A stretch of DNA of 64,000 nt from Thauera sp. K11 (lineage in GTDB: Bacteria > Pseudomonadota > Gammaproteobacteria > Burkholderiales > Rhodocyclaceae): positions 124,001-188,000 of the forward strand of contig NZ_CP023439.1 in the NCBI RefSeq assembly GCF_002354895.1, written 5' to 3'. Made by a program: the position numbers and the translations under genes. The notes below the pieces were generated by a model, which did no database searches, was not told the DNA's origin, and saw only the letters and a program-made list of their open reading frames with translations. Every line of letters begins with the position of its first letter. The stretch's first letter is position 1. Shown here piece after piece: positions 19,914 through 28,458 of this stretch.

Positions 19914-20903
19914 TCAGATCACCTTGGCCAGCATGAGGTCGTGGGTGGTCAGCGCGCCGACCAGCACGCCGGCCGTGTCGACCACCAGCAACTGGCTGAT
20001 GCGCAGCCGCTCCATCATCTCCACCGCGTCGATCGCCAGTGCGTCGGGACCGATGGTGCGGGGAGAGGCGGTCATCACCGCGGACAGCCTGGTGCTGCGC
20101 ACGTCGCAGCCCTTCTCCAGCGCGCGGCGCAGGTCGCCGTCAGTGAAAATGCCGACGGGGTGCCCGGCGGCGTCGACGATCGCGGTCATGCCCATGCCGC
20201 CGGTGGTCATCGCCAGCAGCGCCTGGGTGAGCGGCGCGTCGGGGGCGATGGCGGGGACGCTCGCCTTGTCGCGCATGACGTCGCCGACATGGGTCAGCAG
20301 CCGGCGGCCGAGGGCGCCGCCGGGATGCGAGCGGGCGAAATCCTCCGTGCCGAATCCGCGCGCATCGAGCAGCGCGACGGCCAGCGCGTCCCCCAGCGCC
20401 AGTGCGGCGGTGGTGCTGGCGGTCGGCGCGAGGTTGAGCGGACAGGCTTCCTCGCTGACGGCGGCATCCAGGTGCACGTCGGCCTCGCGCGCGAGTTGCG
20501 AGTCCGGATTGCCCGTCATCGAGATCAGGCGCGCGCCCTGGCGCTTGACCAGCGGCACGATGGTGAGCACTTCCTCGCTCGACCCCGAGTTCGACAGCGC
20601 GATCACCACGTCTTCCGGCGTGATCATGCCGAGGTCGCCATGCGCCGCCTCGGCGGCATGCACGAAGTAGGCCGGTGTGCCGGTGCTGGCCAGCGTTGCC
20701 GCGAGCTTGCGTGCGATGTGGCCGGACTTGCCGATGCCGGTGACGATGACGCGGCCGTTGCGCTTGCGGATCAGGTCGACGGCCTGGGCGAATTCACTGC
20801 CCACGCGATCGGCCAGCGCCGACACCGCGGCAGCCTCGATGTGGAGCACGCGGCGCGCGAGTTCGATCGCGCGGCTGTCCTGGGCGGGTTGGATTGGGGC
20901 CAT
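19914..20903 (-). CDS. kdsD: D-arabinose 5-phosphate isomerase KdsD
   Basis: KdsD converts ribulose 5-phosphate to arabinose 5-phosphate, the first step to KDO for LPS. The 329-residue protein has an N-terminal SIS domain (about 40-175; TGIGKSGHIARKLAATLAST, then SNSGSSEEV). Two CBS domains follow (about 205-325; GIFTDGDLRRALEKG, then LLVVDTAGVLVGALTTHDL). The start at 20903 (MAPIQPAQDSRAIEL) matches the family N-terminus; the longer open frame beyond it has no homology. It heads the kdsD-lptC-lptA run and is divergent from the antiporter gene. Confidence 0.95.
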   Translation of the reverse strand: MAPIQPAQDSRAIELARRVLHIEAAAVSALADRVGSEFAQAVDLIRKRNGRVIVTGIGKSGHIARKLAATLASTGTPAYFVHAAEAAHGDLGMITPEDVVIALSNSGSSEEVLTIVPLVKRQGARLISMTGNPDSQLAREADVHLDAAVSEEACPLNLAPTASTTAALALGDALAVALLDARGFGTEDFARSHPGGALGRRLLTHVGDVMRDKASVPAIAPDAPLTQALLAMTTGGMGMTAIVDAAGHPVGIFTDGDLRRALEKGCDVRSTRLSAVMTASPRTIGPDALAIDAVEMMERLRISQLLVVDTAGVLVGALTTHDLMLAKVI

Positions 20904-21040
20904 CGGGTCGAAGCGGTTACACTGGCGAAGACGCAGACATATCGGCGCCGACCTCTGTCTGGCGCCGCCGTGAGGCTGCGATTGTATATCAGTCGGGGCC
21001 CCGGCCGGGGAGCCCGGGATATGCCCCACCGACCCGTCCG

Positions 21041-23011
21041 ATGCTCAATACGCTCGAATTCGTGCTCCTCCTGCTGGCGGCTGCAGTGGTCCTCGTGACC
21101 CTGTTCCGCAGCCTGAACCTGCCGGCGGTGCTGGGTTATCTGCTCGTCGGCGCGATCGGCGGCCCGCATGCGCTGAACCTGATGCAGACCTCGCAGGGCG
21201 CAAGCCACCTGGCCGAATTCGGGGTCGTGTTCCTGATGTTCTCCATCGGCCTGGAGTTCTCGCTCGCACGCCTGGTCGCGATGAAGCGCATCGTGTTCGG
21301 CCTCGGCTCGGCGCAGGTGCTGGGCTCCATTCTGGTGGCGATGCCGCTGGGGCGCCTGTTCGGACTGGGGCTGGTGCCCAGCTTCGCGCTGGGCGGCACG
21401 CTGGCGATGTCGTCCACCGCGATCCTGTCCAAGCTGCTCGCCGACCGCATGGAACTCGACAGCAAGCATGGGCGCGAGATCATCGGCGTGCTGCTGTTCC
21501 AGGATCTGGCGGTGGTGCCGCTGCTGATCCTGCTGCCGGCATTGTCCCAACCGGCGGAGGACCTGCTGTTCACACTGGGCGTGGCGTCGCTGAAGGCGGT
21601 GGTGCTGCTGTCGCTGGTGCTCGGTTTCGGCCCGCGCTGGATGCGCTGGTGGTTCACGCTGGTCGCCAAGCGCAAGTCGAGCGAGCTGTTCATGCTCAAC
21701 GTGCTGCTGATGACGCTCGGGCTGGCATGGATGTCGGAGTTCTTCGGCCTGTCGCTGGCGCTGGGCGCCTTCCTCGCCGGCATGCTGATCTCGGAGACCG
21801 AGTATCGCTACCAGGTCGAGGAGGACATCAAGCCCTTCCGCGACGTGCTGCTGGGGCTGTTCTTCGTCACCGTCGGAATGCTGCTCGACGCCGCCGAGAT
21901 CCTGCACAACCTGCCGGCGGTGATCGGCCTGGTGATCGCCCTTCTGGTGCTCAAGTTCGTCATCGTGATGCTGGCCTCGCGCGCCTTCGGATCGCCGCCG
22001 GGCACCGCGATGCGCTCCGGCCTGTGGCTGTGCGCCGGCGGCGAGTTCGGCTTCGTGCTGCTGTCCGAGGTGCTGGGCCTGAAGCTGATGCCGCACGGCC
22101 TAGCCCAGGTGGCGGTGGCGGCGCTGGTGCTGTCGATGCTGCTGGCGCCCCTGATCGTGCAGATCAGCGACAAGCTGGTGATGCGCTTCGTGGCCTCGGA
22201 GTGGCTGCTGCGGTCGATGGAACTGACGCGCGTGGCGGCCAAGTCGCTCGGTACCGAGAAGCACATCATCATCTGCGGCTATGGCCGCAGCGGCCAGTAC
22301 ATGGCGCGTTTCCTCGAGCAGGAAAACGTCAGCTACGTCGCGCTGGATCTCGATCCGGAGCGCGTGCGCGAGGCGGGTGCCGCCGGCGACACGGTGGTGT
22401 TCGGCGACGCCGCGCGGCGCGAGACGCTGGTTGCGGCGGGCATCCTGCGCGCCAGCGCGCTGGTGGTGTCGTTCGGCGAGGTGGAGGCGGCGCTGCGGGT
22501 GATCCACCACGCGCGCGCGCTGCGGCCCGGCGTGCCCATCGTCGCGCGTGCGGGCGACGAGCGCGACATGGAGAGACTGCTCGACGCCGGCGCCGCGGAG
22601 GTGGTGCCGGAGGCGTTCGAGAGCAGCATCATGCTCGCTTCGCATGCGCTGGCCCTGGTGGGGGTGCCGCTCAACCGCGTCGTCCGCCGCATCCGCGACA
22701 TCCGCAACCAGCGCTATGCGCTGATGCGCGGCTTCTTCCACGGCGCCACCGATGCCGCCGACGGTCCGGATTCGGCGCAGCAGCGGCTGCATTCGGTGAC
22801 GGTCCCGCCCGGCGCGCGCGCCATCGGCAAGGTGATCGGAGAGCTGCAGTTCGGCGAGCTCAGCGTTGCCGTCACCGCCGTCCTGCGCCACGGCGTGCGC
22901 ATGCCGGCACCGGGGCCGGACAGTGCCGTCGAGGAGGGCGACGTGCTGGTGCTGCTCGGCCTGCCGGTGGGGCTGGAAGCCGCCGAGCAGCGGTTGCTGC
23001 AGGGCGGCTGA
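21041..23011 (+). CDS. CPA2 family monovalent cation:proton antiporter with RCK domains
   Basis: This is a KefB/KefC/YbaL-type K+/H+ or Na+/H+ antiporter of 656 residues. A membrane domain of about 12 spans (residues 5-385; e.g. FMLNVLLMTLGLAWMSEFFG) is followed by a TrkA-N/RCK domain starting HIIICGYGRSGQYMARFLEQ. A TrkA-C domain lies near the C-terminus (LHSVTVPPGARAIGKVIGEL). The ATG at 21041 begins directly before the first span; the frame is open upstream but without homology. It stands alone, divergent from kdsD with a 137-bp shared region, and convergent with the pilin genes. Ion specificity is not clear from the sequence. Confidence 0.93.
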   Translation: MLNTLEFVLLLLAAAVVLVTLFRSLNLPAVLGYLLVGAIGGPHALNLMQTSQGASHLAEFGVVFLMFSIGLEFSLARLVAMKRIVFGLGSAQVLGSILVAMPLGRLFGLGLVPSFALGGTLAMSSTAILSKLLADRMELDSKHGREIIGVLLFQDLAVVPLLILLPALSQPAEDLLFTLGVASLKAVVLLSLVLGFGPRWMRWWFTLVAKRKSSELFMLNVLLMTLGLAWMSEFFGLSLALGAFLAGMLISETEYRYQVEEDIKPFRDVLLGLFFVTVGMLLDAAEILHNLPAVIGLVIALLVLKFVIVMLASRAFGSPPGTAMRSGLWLCAGGEFGFVLLSEVLGLKLMPHGLAQVAVAALVLSMLLAPLIVQISDKLVMRFVASEWLLRSMELTRVAAKSLGTEKHIIICGYGRSGQYMARFLEQENVSYVALDLDPERVREAGAAGDTVVFGDAARRETLVAAGILRASALVVSFGEVEAALRVIHHARALRPGVPIVARAGDERDMERLLDAGAAEVVPEAFESSIMLASHALALVGVPLNRVVRRIRDIRNQRYALMRGFFHGATDAADGPDSAQQRLHSVTVPPGARAIGKVIGELQFGELSVAVTAVLRHGVRMPAPGPDSAVEEGDVLVLLGLPVGLEAAEQRLLQGG

Positions 23012-23022
23012 AGGGGATGGAC

Positions 23023-23673
23023 CTACAGGCTCAGGCACACGGTGTGGCTGTTGCCGTCGGCCAGCGGGTTGGCGCTGGAGATCACCGTGAGTGTTCCGCC
23101 GTCGCCGGTGGTGCCCGCACGCAAGGCTCCGCTTGCCGGGTTGCCGTCGTCGAGCGCCTGATCCAGTTGCCGCACCAGCTTGCCGTTGATGCTGGCCGAG
23201 CACATCACGTGGCTGCCGGTCAGGCCGAGCGGCGCGCCGTTGCCGCCGCGCTGGATGCCGATGCGCCCGCCTTCGGCGTTGCGCGGGATGTAGGCGGCAT
23301 CGCCGGTGTCGACCGGGCCGCTGGCGAGATTGGCCAGGCGCACCTGCTGCCAGAAGAGAGCCGCCTCGCTGCCGCTGTCGTCGTCCCAGTTGCCGCCCAG
23401 CACGCCGTCGCCGTTGCCGTCGGTGGTGCAATTGGCCGCACCGGCCGGGCACAGATGCGCCACCGCGCGGCGGTCGTCGCCGGGCAGCGCGCGGAATTTG
23501 TCCTGGTAGGCGTGGATCAGCATCGGCGTGGTGCGGAAATCCTGCGCGAGGTTCTTCACCTTCGCGCTGTCGATCAGCTCCTGGCCCTTCAGCACGCCGC
23601 CGAGCAACAGCCCGACGATGACGAGCACGACCGCGATCTCGACCAGGGTGAATCCATTCTGACGGGGCTTCAT
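23023..23673 (-). CDS. Prepilin with type IV N-terminal cleavage motif (MSHA-like locus)
   Basis: This is a type IV prepilin/pseudopilin of 216 residues. The leader ends in RQNG and the mature protein starts FTLVEIAVVLVIVGLL, with Glu at position +5. The globular part has an Asp/Gly-rich segment (DGNGDGVLGGNWDDDSG) that could be a metal-binding loop, and paired cysteines (CPAGAANC; MCSASI ... CLSL). It is the last gene of the minus-strand MSHA-like operon, 51 nt after the second prepilin. It could be the major pilin or a minor pilin. No prepilin peptidase gene is in the window. Confidence 0.88.
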   Translation of the reverse strand: MKPRQNGFTLVEIAVVLVIVGLLLGGVLKGQELIDSAKVKNLAQDFRTTPMLIHAYQDKFRALPGDDRRAVAHLCPAGAANCTTDGNGDGVLGGNWDDDSGSEAALFWQQVRLANLASGPVDTGDAAYIPRNAEGGRIGIQRGGNGAPLGLTGSHVMCSASINGKLVRQLDQALDDGNPASGALRAGTTGDGGTLTVISSANPLADGNSHTVCLSL

Positions 23674-23724
23674 GAGGCGACTCCTAGCGGGTGGAAAAGC
23701 GTTGCGGTGGATGCGGGCCTGGCT

Positions 23725-24432
23725 TCACAGCCGGCCGGCCTGGGCCAGGCGCGCGACGAGCAGCGGCCGGCCGATCCAGACCAGCAGGTCGTCGAAGCCG
23801 GCCGACGGGTCGCCGGCCTCGTAGATCGGCGCGGCGGCCGAGTAGGTGGCGTTGCGGCCGTCGGCCTGGCGGTTCGGCCCGGTGGACAGCACGATGGCGA
23901 CCGCCTGCGAGTTGCTCAGCGTGGTGATGGCGCTGCCGTCGTCGGCGCGGATCTGCAGGTTGGAAACGGGCGTGGTGTCGGCGCCGATCGTGCCGGTGGC
24001 GAAGGCTGCGTCCACCCGGTAGCGCCAGTGGCCGGCCCAGCCGTCGCCGGCGTGCGAGCGTGGCGTGCCCCAGGCATCGTGGGCGGGCATGCCCAGCGTG
24101 CGCCAGGGCAGGCGGCCCTCCACGGCCGTGCTGCAGGGGGCGGCATCCTCGAGCCCGTAGCGGGGGCTGGCCGGGTCCGGCTCGGTGCTCGGGCAGGGCA
24201 GGCGGCCGTGGACGATGGCGAAGCCGGTGAGCGCCTGCTCGATGTCGCGCAGCATGTCGGCGGTGCGCTGCCGGTCGCGCGCCTCCATGCGTGCGCCCAA
24301 TGGCACCAGCATGCTGCCGGTGAGCAGGGCGAGGATGACCAGCACGACGGCGAGTTCGGCCAGCGTGAAGCCGGCCGCACGGCACGGCATGCGGGACCGG
24401 AGCGGTGGGCGCGGAAGGTTCAGTTCAGGCAT
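23725..24432 (-). CDS. Prepilin-type protein (MSHA-like locus)
   Basis: This 235-residue protein carries a prepilin motif a little inside its N-terminus: CRAAG followed by FTLAELAVVLVILALL, with Glu at +5. The globular domain has CPSTEPDPASPRYGLEDAAPC, a cysteine pair also seen in its upstream neighbour, so the two are probably related minor pilins. The start at 24432 overlaps the end of the larger protein upstream by 13 nt. The frame is open far upstream, but that part is the antisense of another gene and has no homology. Confidence 0.85.
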   Translation of the reverse strand: MPELNLPRPPLRSRMPCRAAGFTLAELAVVLVILALLTGSMLVPLGARMEARDRQRTADMLRDIEQALTGFAIVHGRLPCPSTEPDPASPRYGLEDAAPCSTAVEGRLPWRTLGMPAHDAWGTPRSHAGDGWAGHWRYRVDAAFATGTIGADTTPVSNLQIRADDGSAITTLSNSQAVAIVLSTGPNRQADGRNATYSAAAPIYEAGDPSAGFDDLLVWIGRPLLVARLAQAGRL

Positions 24433-25670
24433 CGGACGACGTCCCGGGTGGCGGCCTGTGCGGCCGAAGACGGCAAGAAATCGTGGGCACCGGAGAAGGC
24501 GGGTACGCCGGCGAGCAGGTTCTCGGCGTTGCCGTCTTCGAAGTACTGCGCCGGATCGGCGCGTTGCGCGGCCGTGATGCGTTGCTGAGGCTGCGGGCCG
24601 TCGCGCAGGCGTTCGCCGCCGAACAGCAGCGCGGCGCGGCACCAAGTGGTGCCCGGAACGTTGTCGCGGGAGAGGCCGATGCAGGCGCTGCCGTCGGCGC
24701 AGGCCGCGAGGTGGAACTGGTCGCGCCAGTTGTCGTGCGCATCGCCGCTGTCCGCGGGCAGACCGAGCGCGGCGGCGGCGGGCAGCCGGCCGACGAGCAG
24801 CGCGCCCGCCGGCGCGGTGTGCGCGGCGATGAAATCGCCGTCGTCCAGCCGCGGCGCGAGTGCAGCCGAAGCGGTGGAAATCACCTTGTCGACATAGGGT
24901 GCGAAATCGGCACGGCGGCGCAACGCGCCGAAGATGTCGTCCAGGCTGACCCACGCGATGATGTCGTTGCGCGGCAGGCCGTCGGCCGTGCCCTGGAAGA
25001 CGTCGAGCGATCCGCCGAAGCTTGCCGGATAGCCGCCGTCGAGGAAGTGCGAGGCATCCGCAGCCGCGCTGTCGCTGCCGGGGCAGTGCCGGCCGGCACT
25101 CGCGGGGCGCGCCTGGTGGGGCAGCGCCGGACCCGGCGCGAACACGACCGCCACCACCCGGCTGTCGGCGGCAAGCTCCATGCCGTCCTGCGCGAGTGGG
25201 CGGAACTGGCCGGGGCTGTCCCAGTTCAGGGCCAGCGGCTTGGGATTGTGCTTGACGCTGCCGGCTACCGCATACCACAGGCAGTTGCCCCAGCCGTCGC
25301 GCAGATCGGCGAGGCCCAGCGTACGGTACGGAAGGCGGCCCAGGCTGCCGATGTTGCGCGCACCGCAGGCGCCGATCGGCGTCGAGCCGGTGTTGTTCGC
25401 GTCCGGGCAGGGCAGGTAGCCGTAGGCTTCGCCGGGATGGCTCTCGGCGTAGCTGACCGCGTAGCCGATCAGCGCGGCGCGGGCCCGGGCAAGGGCGTCG
25501 ATGCTGCGCGTCTGTGCTCGGGTCCGCGCCATCGCGGCGAGGTCGCCTTGCGCCAGCAGGCCGGCGGCGCCGATCAGCGCCACGATGAGCAGCACCGCCA
25601 TCACGCCGCTGCCGTGCTGGCGATGGCGCTGGATCGGCCAGGCGTCGATGCGGGCATCGCCGTGTTTCAT
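24420..25670 (-). CDS. Large GspK/PilX-like minor pilin (MSHA-like locus)
   Basis: This 416-residue protein starts with a basic leader and RQHGSGVMAVLLIVALIGAA, a pilin-like hydrophobic helix that lacks the Glu at +5. That lack is a mark of GspK-type tip pseudopilins. The large globular part begins with a cysteine motif (YGYLPCPDANNTGSTPIGAC) like that in the next prepilin. Further cysteines lie near the end (HLAACADGSACIGL, TTWCRAALL, VVRCLN). The size suggests a tip or adhesin-like subunit, which is inferred. It overlaps the MshK-like gene (ATGA) and the next prepilin. Confidence 0.78.
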   Translation of the reverse strand: MKHGDARIDAWPIQRHRQHGSGVMAVLLIVALIGAAGLLAQGDLAAMARTRAQTRSIDALARARAALIGYAVSYAESHPGEAYGYLPCPDANNTGSTPIGACGARNIGSLGRLPYRTLGLADLRDGWGNCLWYAVAGSVKHNPKPLALNWDSPGQFRPLAQDGMELAADSRVVAVVFAPGPALPHQARPASAGRHCPGSDSAAADASHFLDGGYPASFGGSLDVFQGTADGLPRNDIIAWVSLDDIFGALRRRADFAPYVDKVISTASAALAPRLDDGDFIAAHTAPAGALLVGRLPAAAALGLPADSGDAHDNWRDQFHLAACADGSACIGLSRDNVPGTTWCRAALLFGGERLRDGPQPQQRITAAQRADPAQYFEDGNAENLLAGVPAFSGAHDFLPSSAAQAATRDVVRCLN

Positions 25671-26107
25671 GGCGCGTCGTCCGCGGCGGAGGAATGCCGC
25701 TGCGATGGCTCGGGCACGGCGCTTCTGTCGCCCTCCAGCCAGCGGTCGCCCACGCGCAGGTGCCGGTGCGGATCGGTTTCCGGGATCAGGACGCGCTGGC
25801 GCCCCGGAGGCAGGTGCAGGCCGCGCGGCATCGGCGCCATTTCGCCGTTGATCCAGACCGTGTACTGCCCGTCGCTGCGGCGCAGGATGCCGTCTATGCG
25901 CAGGGGAGCGGTGGGCGGCGAGGGAGCTGGCGGCGGTGGGGGAGGGACGATGGCCGCCTCGGGCGGAGTGTCCTGTTCGAGGGCATGGCGCTGCACCGGC
26001 GTATGGAACAAGCGGCCGAAGGTTGCCGCCTGTGCCGGCGGGAACTGCAGGGCGAGCACGCCGACGGCGGCGGCACATGCGAGGCGGTAGGGGGGCGAGT
26101 GGCTCAC
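25667..26107 (-). CDS. MshK/PilP-like periplasmic protein
   Basis: This small secreted protein starts at GTG 26107, chosen because AAGAAGG lies about 8 nt upstream and a signal peptide follows (RLACAAAVGVLALQFPPAQA). The 146-residue precursor has a proline-rich linker (VVPPPPPP-like, about 50-65). A compact domain follows with RIDGILRRSDGQYTVWINGE and LHLPPGRQRVLIPET, reminiscent of the homology region of GspC/PilP/MshK pilot-like proteins that touch the secretin. The family assignment rests on position and layout more than on strong motifs. Confidence 0.65.
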   Translation of the reverse strand: MSHSPPYRLACAAAVGVLALQFPPAQAATFGRLFHTPVQRHALEQDTPPEAAIVPPPPPPAPSPPTAPLRIDGILRRSDGQYTVWINGEMAPMPRGLHLPPGRQRVLIPETDPHRHLRVGDRWLEGDRSAVPEPSQRHSSAADDAP

Positions 26108-26326
26108 TGGACTACCTTCTTGTCGATGCGCGACGCAGTGCCGGCCTTGCACGGCCGACTCGTTCCGTGGGCGCAGAGCAGTGCCCTGCGAGGCCCCTGC
26201 TCAACCGTCCCCGAGGGAGGGCGAGGGCGGGTTGCGCGGAGTACTGCTTCGCACCGCCCGCGCGGACTGGCTGTGCAAAGCCAGCCGTGGGGCGAGCGCT
26301 GCCTTCGGGCGGCCATGCGGTGGCGC
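26108..26326. other. Non-coding gap with palindromic sequence inside the MSHA-like operon
   Basis: All other genes of this locus overlap or lie within 52 nt, but here 219 bases separate the PilO-like stop from the MshK-like start. I see no credible gene. There is a perfect 6-bp hairpin CTGGCT-GTGCAA-AGCCAG at 26267-26284. There is also an imperfect inverted repeat whose arms begin GCAGTGCCCTGCG (near 26179) and end CGCGGAGTACTGC (26235-26247), 10 of 13 positions matching. It looks like an inserted repeat unit or a processing/attenuation site. Confidence 0.45.
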
Positions 26327-27016
26327 TCACGGACGCACCTCCGCGGCGGGTACGATCGCCAGCCCGTCGACCTGGCAACTGGCGCGTAGCGTCGGCGCGC
26401 GGCCACCGGCCCGCGTCTGCGGCAACCGGTCCATGCTGCACGCCCTGGTCAGCACGAGCTTGCTGCGTTCGGCCTCGAGCCGCGCCAGCATGTCCAGCAA
26501 CTCGCCTTCGTGGCGCAGCGTTGCCTCGATCTGCAAGCGGCGTACCATCAGTTGCAGGCCCGGAGCCTGGCCGGCGGCAGGCGCAAGGGTGCCGTCGGCG
26601 TCGGGGGTGACGAGAGGTTGTGCGGGCGCAAACCGGGTACGGGGCGTCTGGCGCTCTTCGCTCGCCGGCACGCCGGGGTGGGCGAGGGCGCGTGCGACCC
26701 TTTCGGGCCACTGGTCGTCGGGTTCCCGGCCGACGACGCCGCGCTCGGCGAGGGTCCGGTAGTGCGCGAGCGCCGTGGCGAGGTGCTCGTCGAGCACGCG
26801 GGCGGCATCGAGTTCGGCCGCCGTGCGCTGCTGCAGCGTGCGCGCCTGATCGAGCCGCCGCGTAGCGGCTTCGGCCGAGCCGCCGGCGAACCGGACGACG
26901 AGGGCGGCGGCGCAGAGGGCCAGGGCGCAGAGTGCGAGAGGAAGGATCGGGCCGTGCCCGGCAGCGGCGCGTATCCGGTCGGCCAGGGCGGTGGGTTGCG
27001 TGACGGCGGGCTTCAT
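26327..27016 (-). CDS. PilO/MshJ/GspM-like inner-membrane assembly protein
   Basis: This 229-residue protein has a short cytoplasmic start, one membrane span (ILPLALCALALCAAALVVRF, about 24-43), a coiled-coil-like stretch (about 48-80; TRRLDQARTLQQRTAAELDA) and a periplasmic domain. It ends with a pattern typical of PilO/MshJ proteins (LLDMLARLEAERSKLVLTRA). The neighbouring fused PilM/PilN-like protein would be its partner in the alignment complex. The start overlaps that gene by 4 nt. Sequence identity in this family is low, so the call leans on topology and operon position. Confidence 0.75.
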   Translation of the reverse strand: MKPAVTQPTALADRIRAAAGHGPILPLALCALALCAAALVVRFAGGSAEAATRRLDQARTLQQRTAAELDAARVLDEHLATALAHYRTLAERGVVGREPDDQWPERVARALAHPGVPASEERQTPRTRFAPAQPLVTPDADGTLAPAAGQAPGLQLMVRRLQIEATLRHEGELLDMLARLEAERSKLVLTRACSMDRLPQTRAGGRAPTLRASCQVDGLAIVPAAEVRP

Positions 27017-28452
27017 TGCGGGCCGTCCACGTCGAAGCGGAAGCGCAGGCCCGCGTGCATCGGGGGCGAATCTGCCGCGCTCCCGGTGAGCATGGCGGCC
27101 GCTTCCGCGACGTCGCGCTGGAAGGCCCGCCCGCCTTGGCGTTCCAGCGCATCGACGAGTGCGTCCAGGCGTGCGGGACCGGCGTCGTCCAGGCGCAGTC
27201 CGAGCTTCACGTCCGTCGCGCCTTCGGCATCGGCTTCGCGCTGCCACGACAGGTGGTCGAGTTCGATGCCGGGGGCCGCATCCAGTGCCGAAGCCAGGCG
27301 GGAGAACAGCACCGGCGCCGGCAGGTGCCGGGTTTGCTCGCGCTCGAACCGGCCCAGCACCGCGAGCAGGTCGCCGGCGGCGGCCGGGAGCGGGCCGCGG
27401 GCTGATTCGATTCCGGCCAGTTCGCTTCGCAGCGAGGCGGCGCGTGCTTCGATCGTGCCCGCTTCCCGGTCGAGCGCTGCCGCGTCCGCCCAGCGGAAGG
27501 CGGCGAGGACCAGCGCGCCGGCGACGGCGGCGGCCGTGCCGTAGGGGACGATGCGCGGCAGAGGCGCCGCGCCGGCACCCGCGGATCGTTCGCGCATGTG
27601 GCAGCGCAGGGCGCGCGGCATGTCGGCGAGCCAGTGCAATTGAGCCACTTCGATTGCGCCCATGTCGTCCCCGGCGGGGACGCTGCCCGCCGGCAGCAGT
27701 GCGGCGGCGGCGACGTGCCGGGGGCCGCGGTCGGCAGCCGCGTCGCCGGCATGCGGCGTGGCGCCCGCGGCGGGGGAGGGATCGAGCACGATGGTACGAA
27801 GACCGCCGCTGCAAAGATCGGGCTGGGCAAGAAGATAGCTGCATGTGCGCTCGAGTTCGTGCAGCCAGTCTTCGGCGGCGGGGCGTATGCCGGCCACCAG
27901 CCGGGTGAAGCGCACCGTGCCCTGCTCGACGTGGCTCAGGCGCATGCCGCAGCGGGTGAAGGCCACGAGCAGCAGGCTGCCGTCGAGGCGCAGGGTGCGC
28001 GGCGCGAAGTGGCCGAGCAGCAGCGTGGCCGAGCCGGCGGCTTCGAGCCGTGCGCCGCGGCGCCCGATCGCGTCGAGCCAGGGGGCCAGTGCTGCCGGCC
28101 GTGCAAGGCCGTGCAGGACCACCTTTTCCTGGTGCGGGGCGTCGGTGCCGCGGCCCAGCGACTGCATCCAGGTGACCGGCGAGTCGCCGAAATGCGTGGC
28201 GAAGCGTCTGGCGAGCAAGGCGCGCCGGTCGGCTCCGCGCACCCGCGGCATGGATTCGACCTGGACGTGTTCGTCGGCGAGGTCGAATACCAGCCGATAG
28301 CGCCGTTCCTTCGGCTGGCGCGCCAGCCATGCGGCGAAGCCCGTGGTGTCTCCGGGTGCGAAACCGGCGGCGGGCAAACCGCCCGCGTCATTTATCTGGC
28401 ATGCCTGGAGGCCGTGGTCGTCCACCCGCAGGATATAGGGGGCTGGTTTCAT
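27013..28452 (-). CDS. Fused PilM/PilN-like (MshI/GspL-like) assembly protein
   Basis: This 479-residue protein combines a cytoplasmic actin-like PilM/GspL-type domain (about 1-285) with a PilN-type part. One membrane span lies at about 301-321 (IVPYGTAAAVAGALVLAAFRW). A coiled-coil follows (about 323-360), then a periplasmic ferredoxin-like domain (about 375-475; PAPVLFSRLASALDAAPGIE). In type IVa pili these are two proteins; GspL and MshI-type systems use a single one. It lies between the platform gene and the PilO-like gene, the expected place. Confidence 0.78.
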   Translation of the reverse strand: MKPAPYILRVDDHGLQACQINDAGGLPAAGFAPGDTTGFAAWLARQPKERRYRLVFDLADEHVQVESMPRVRGADRRALLARRFATHFGDSPVTWMQSLGRGTDAPHQEKVVLHGLARPAALAPWLDAIGRRGARLEAAGSATLLLGHFAPRTLRLDGSLLLVAFTRCGMRLSHVEQGTVRFTRLVAGIRPAAEDWLHELERTCSYLLAQPDLCSGGLRTIVLDPSPAAGATPHAGDAAADRGPRHVAAAALLPAGSVPAGDDMGAIEVAQLHWLADMPRALRCHMRERSAGAGAAPLPRIVPYGTAAAVAGALVLAAFRWADAAALDREAGTIEARAASLRSELAGIESARGPLPAAAGDLLAVLGRFEREQTRHLPAPVLFSRLASALDAAPGIELDHLSWQREADAEGATDVKLGLRLDDAGPARLDALVDALERQGGRAFQRDVAEAAAMLTGSAADSPPMHAGLRFRFDVDGPQ

Positions 28453-28458
28453 CGCTCG

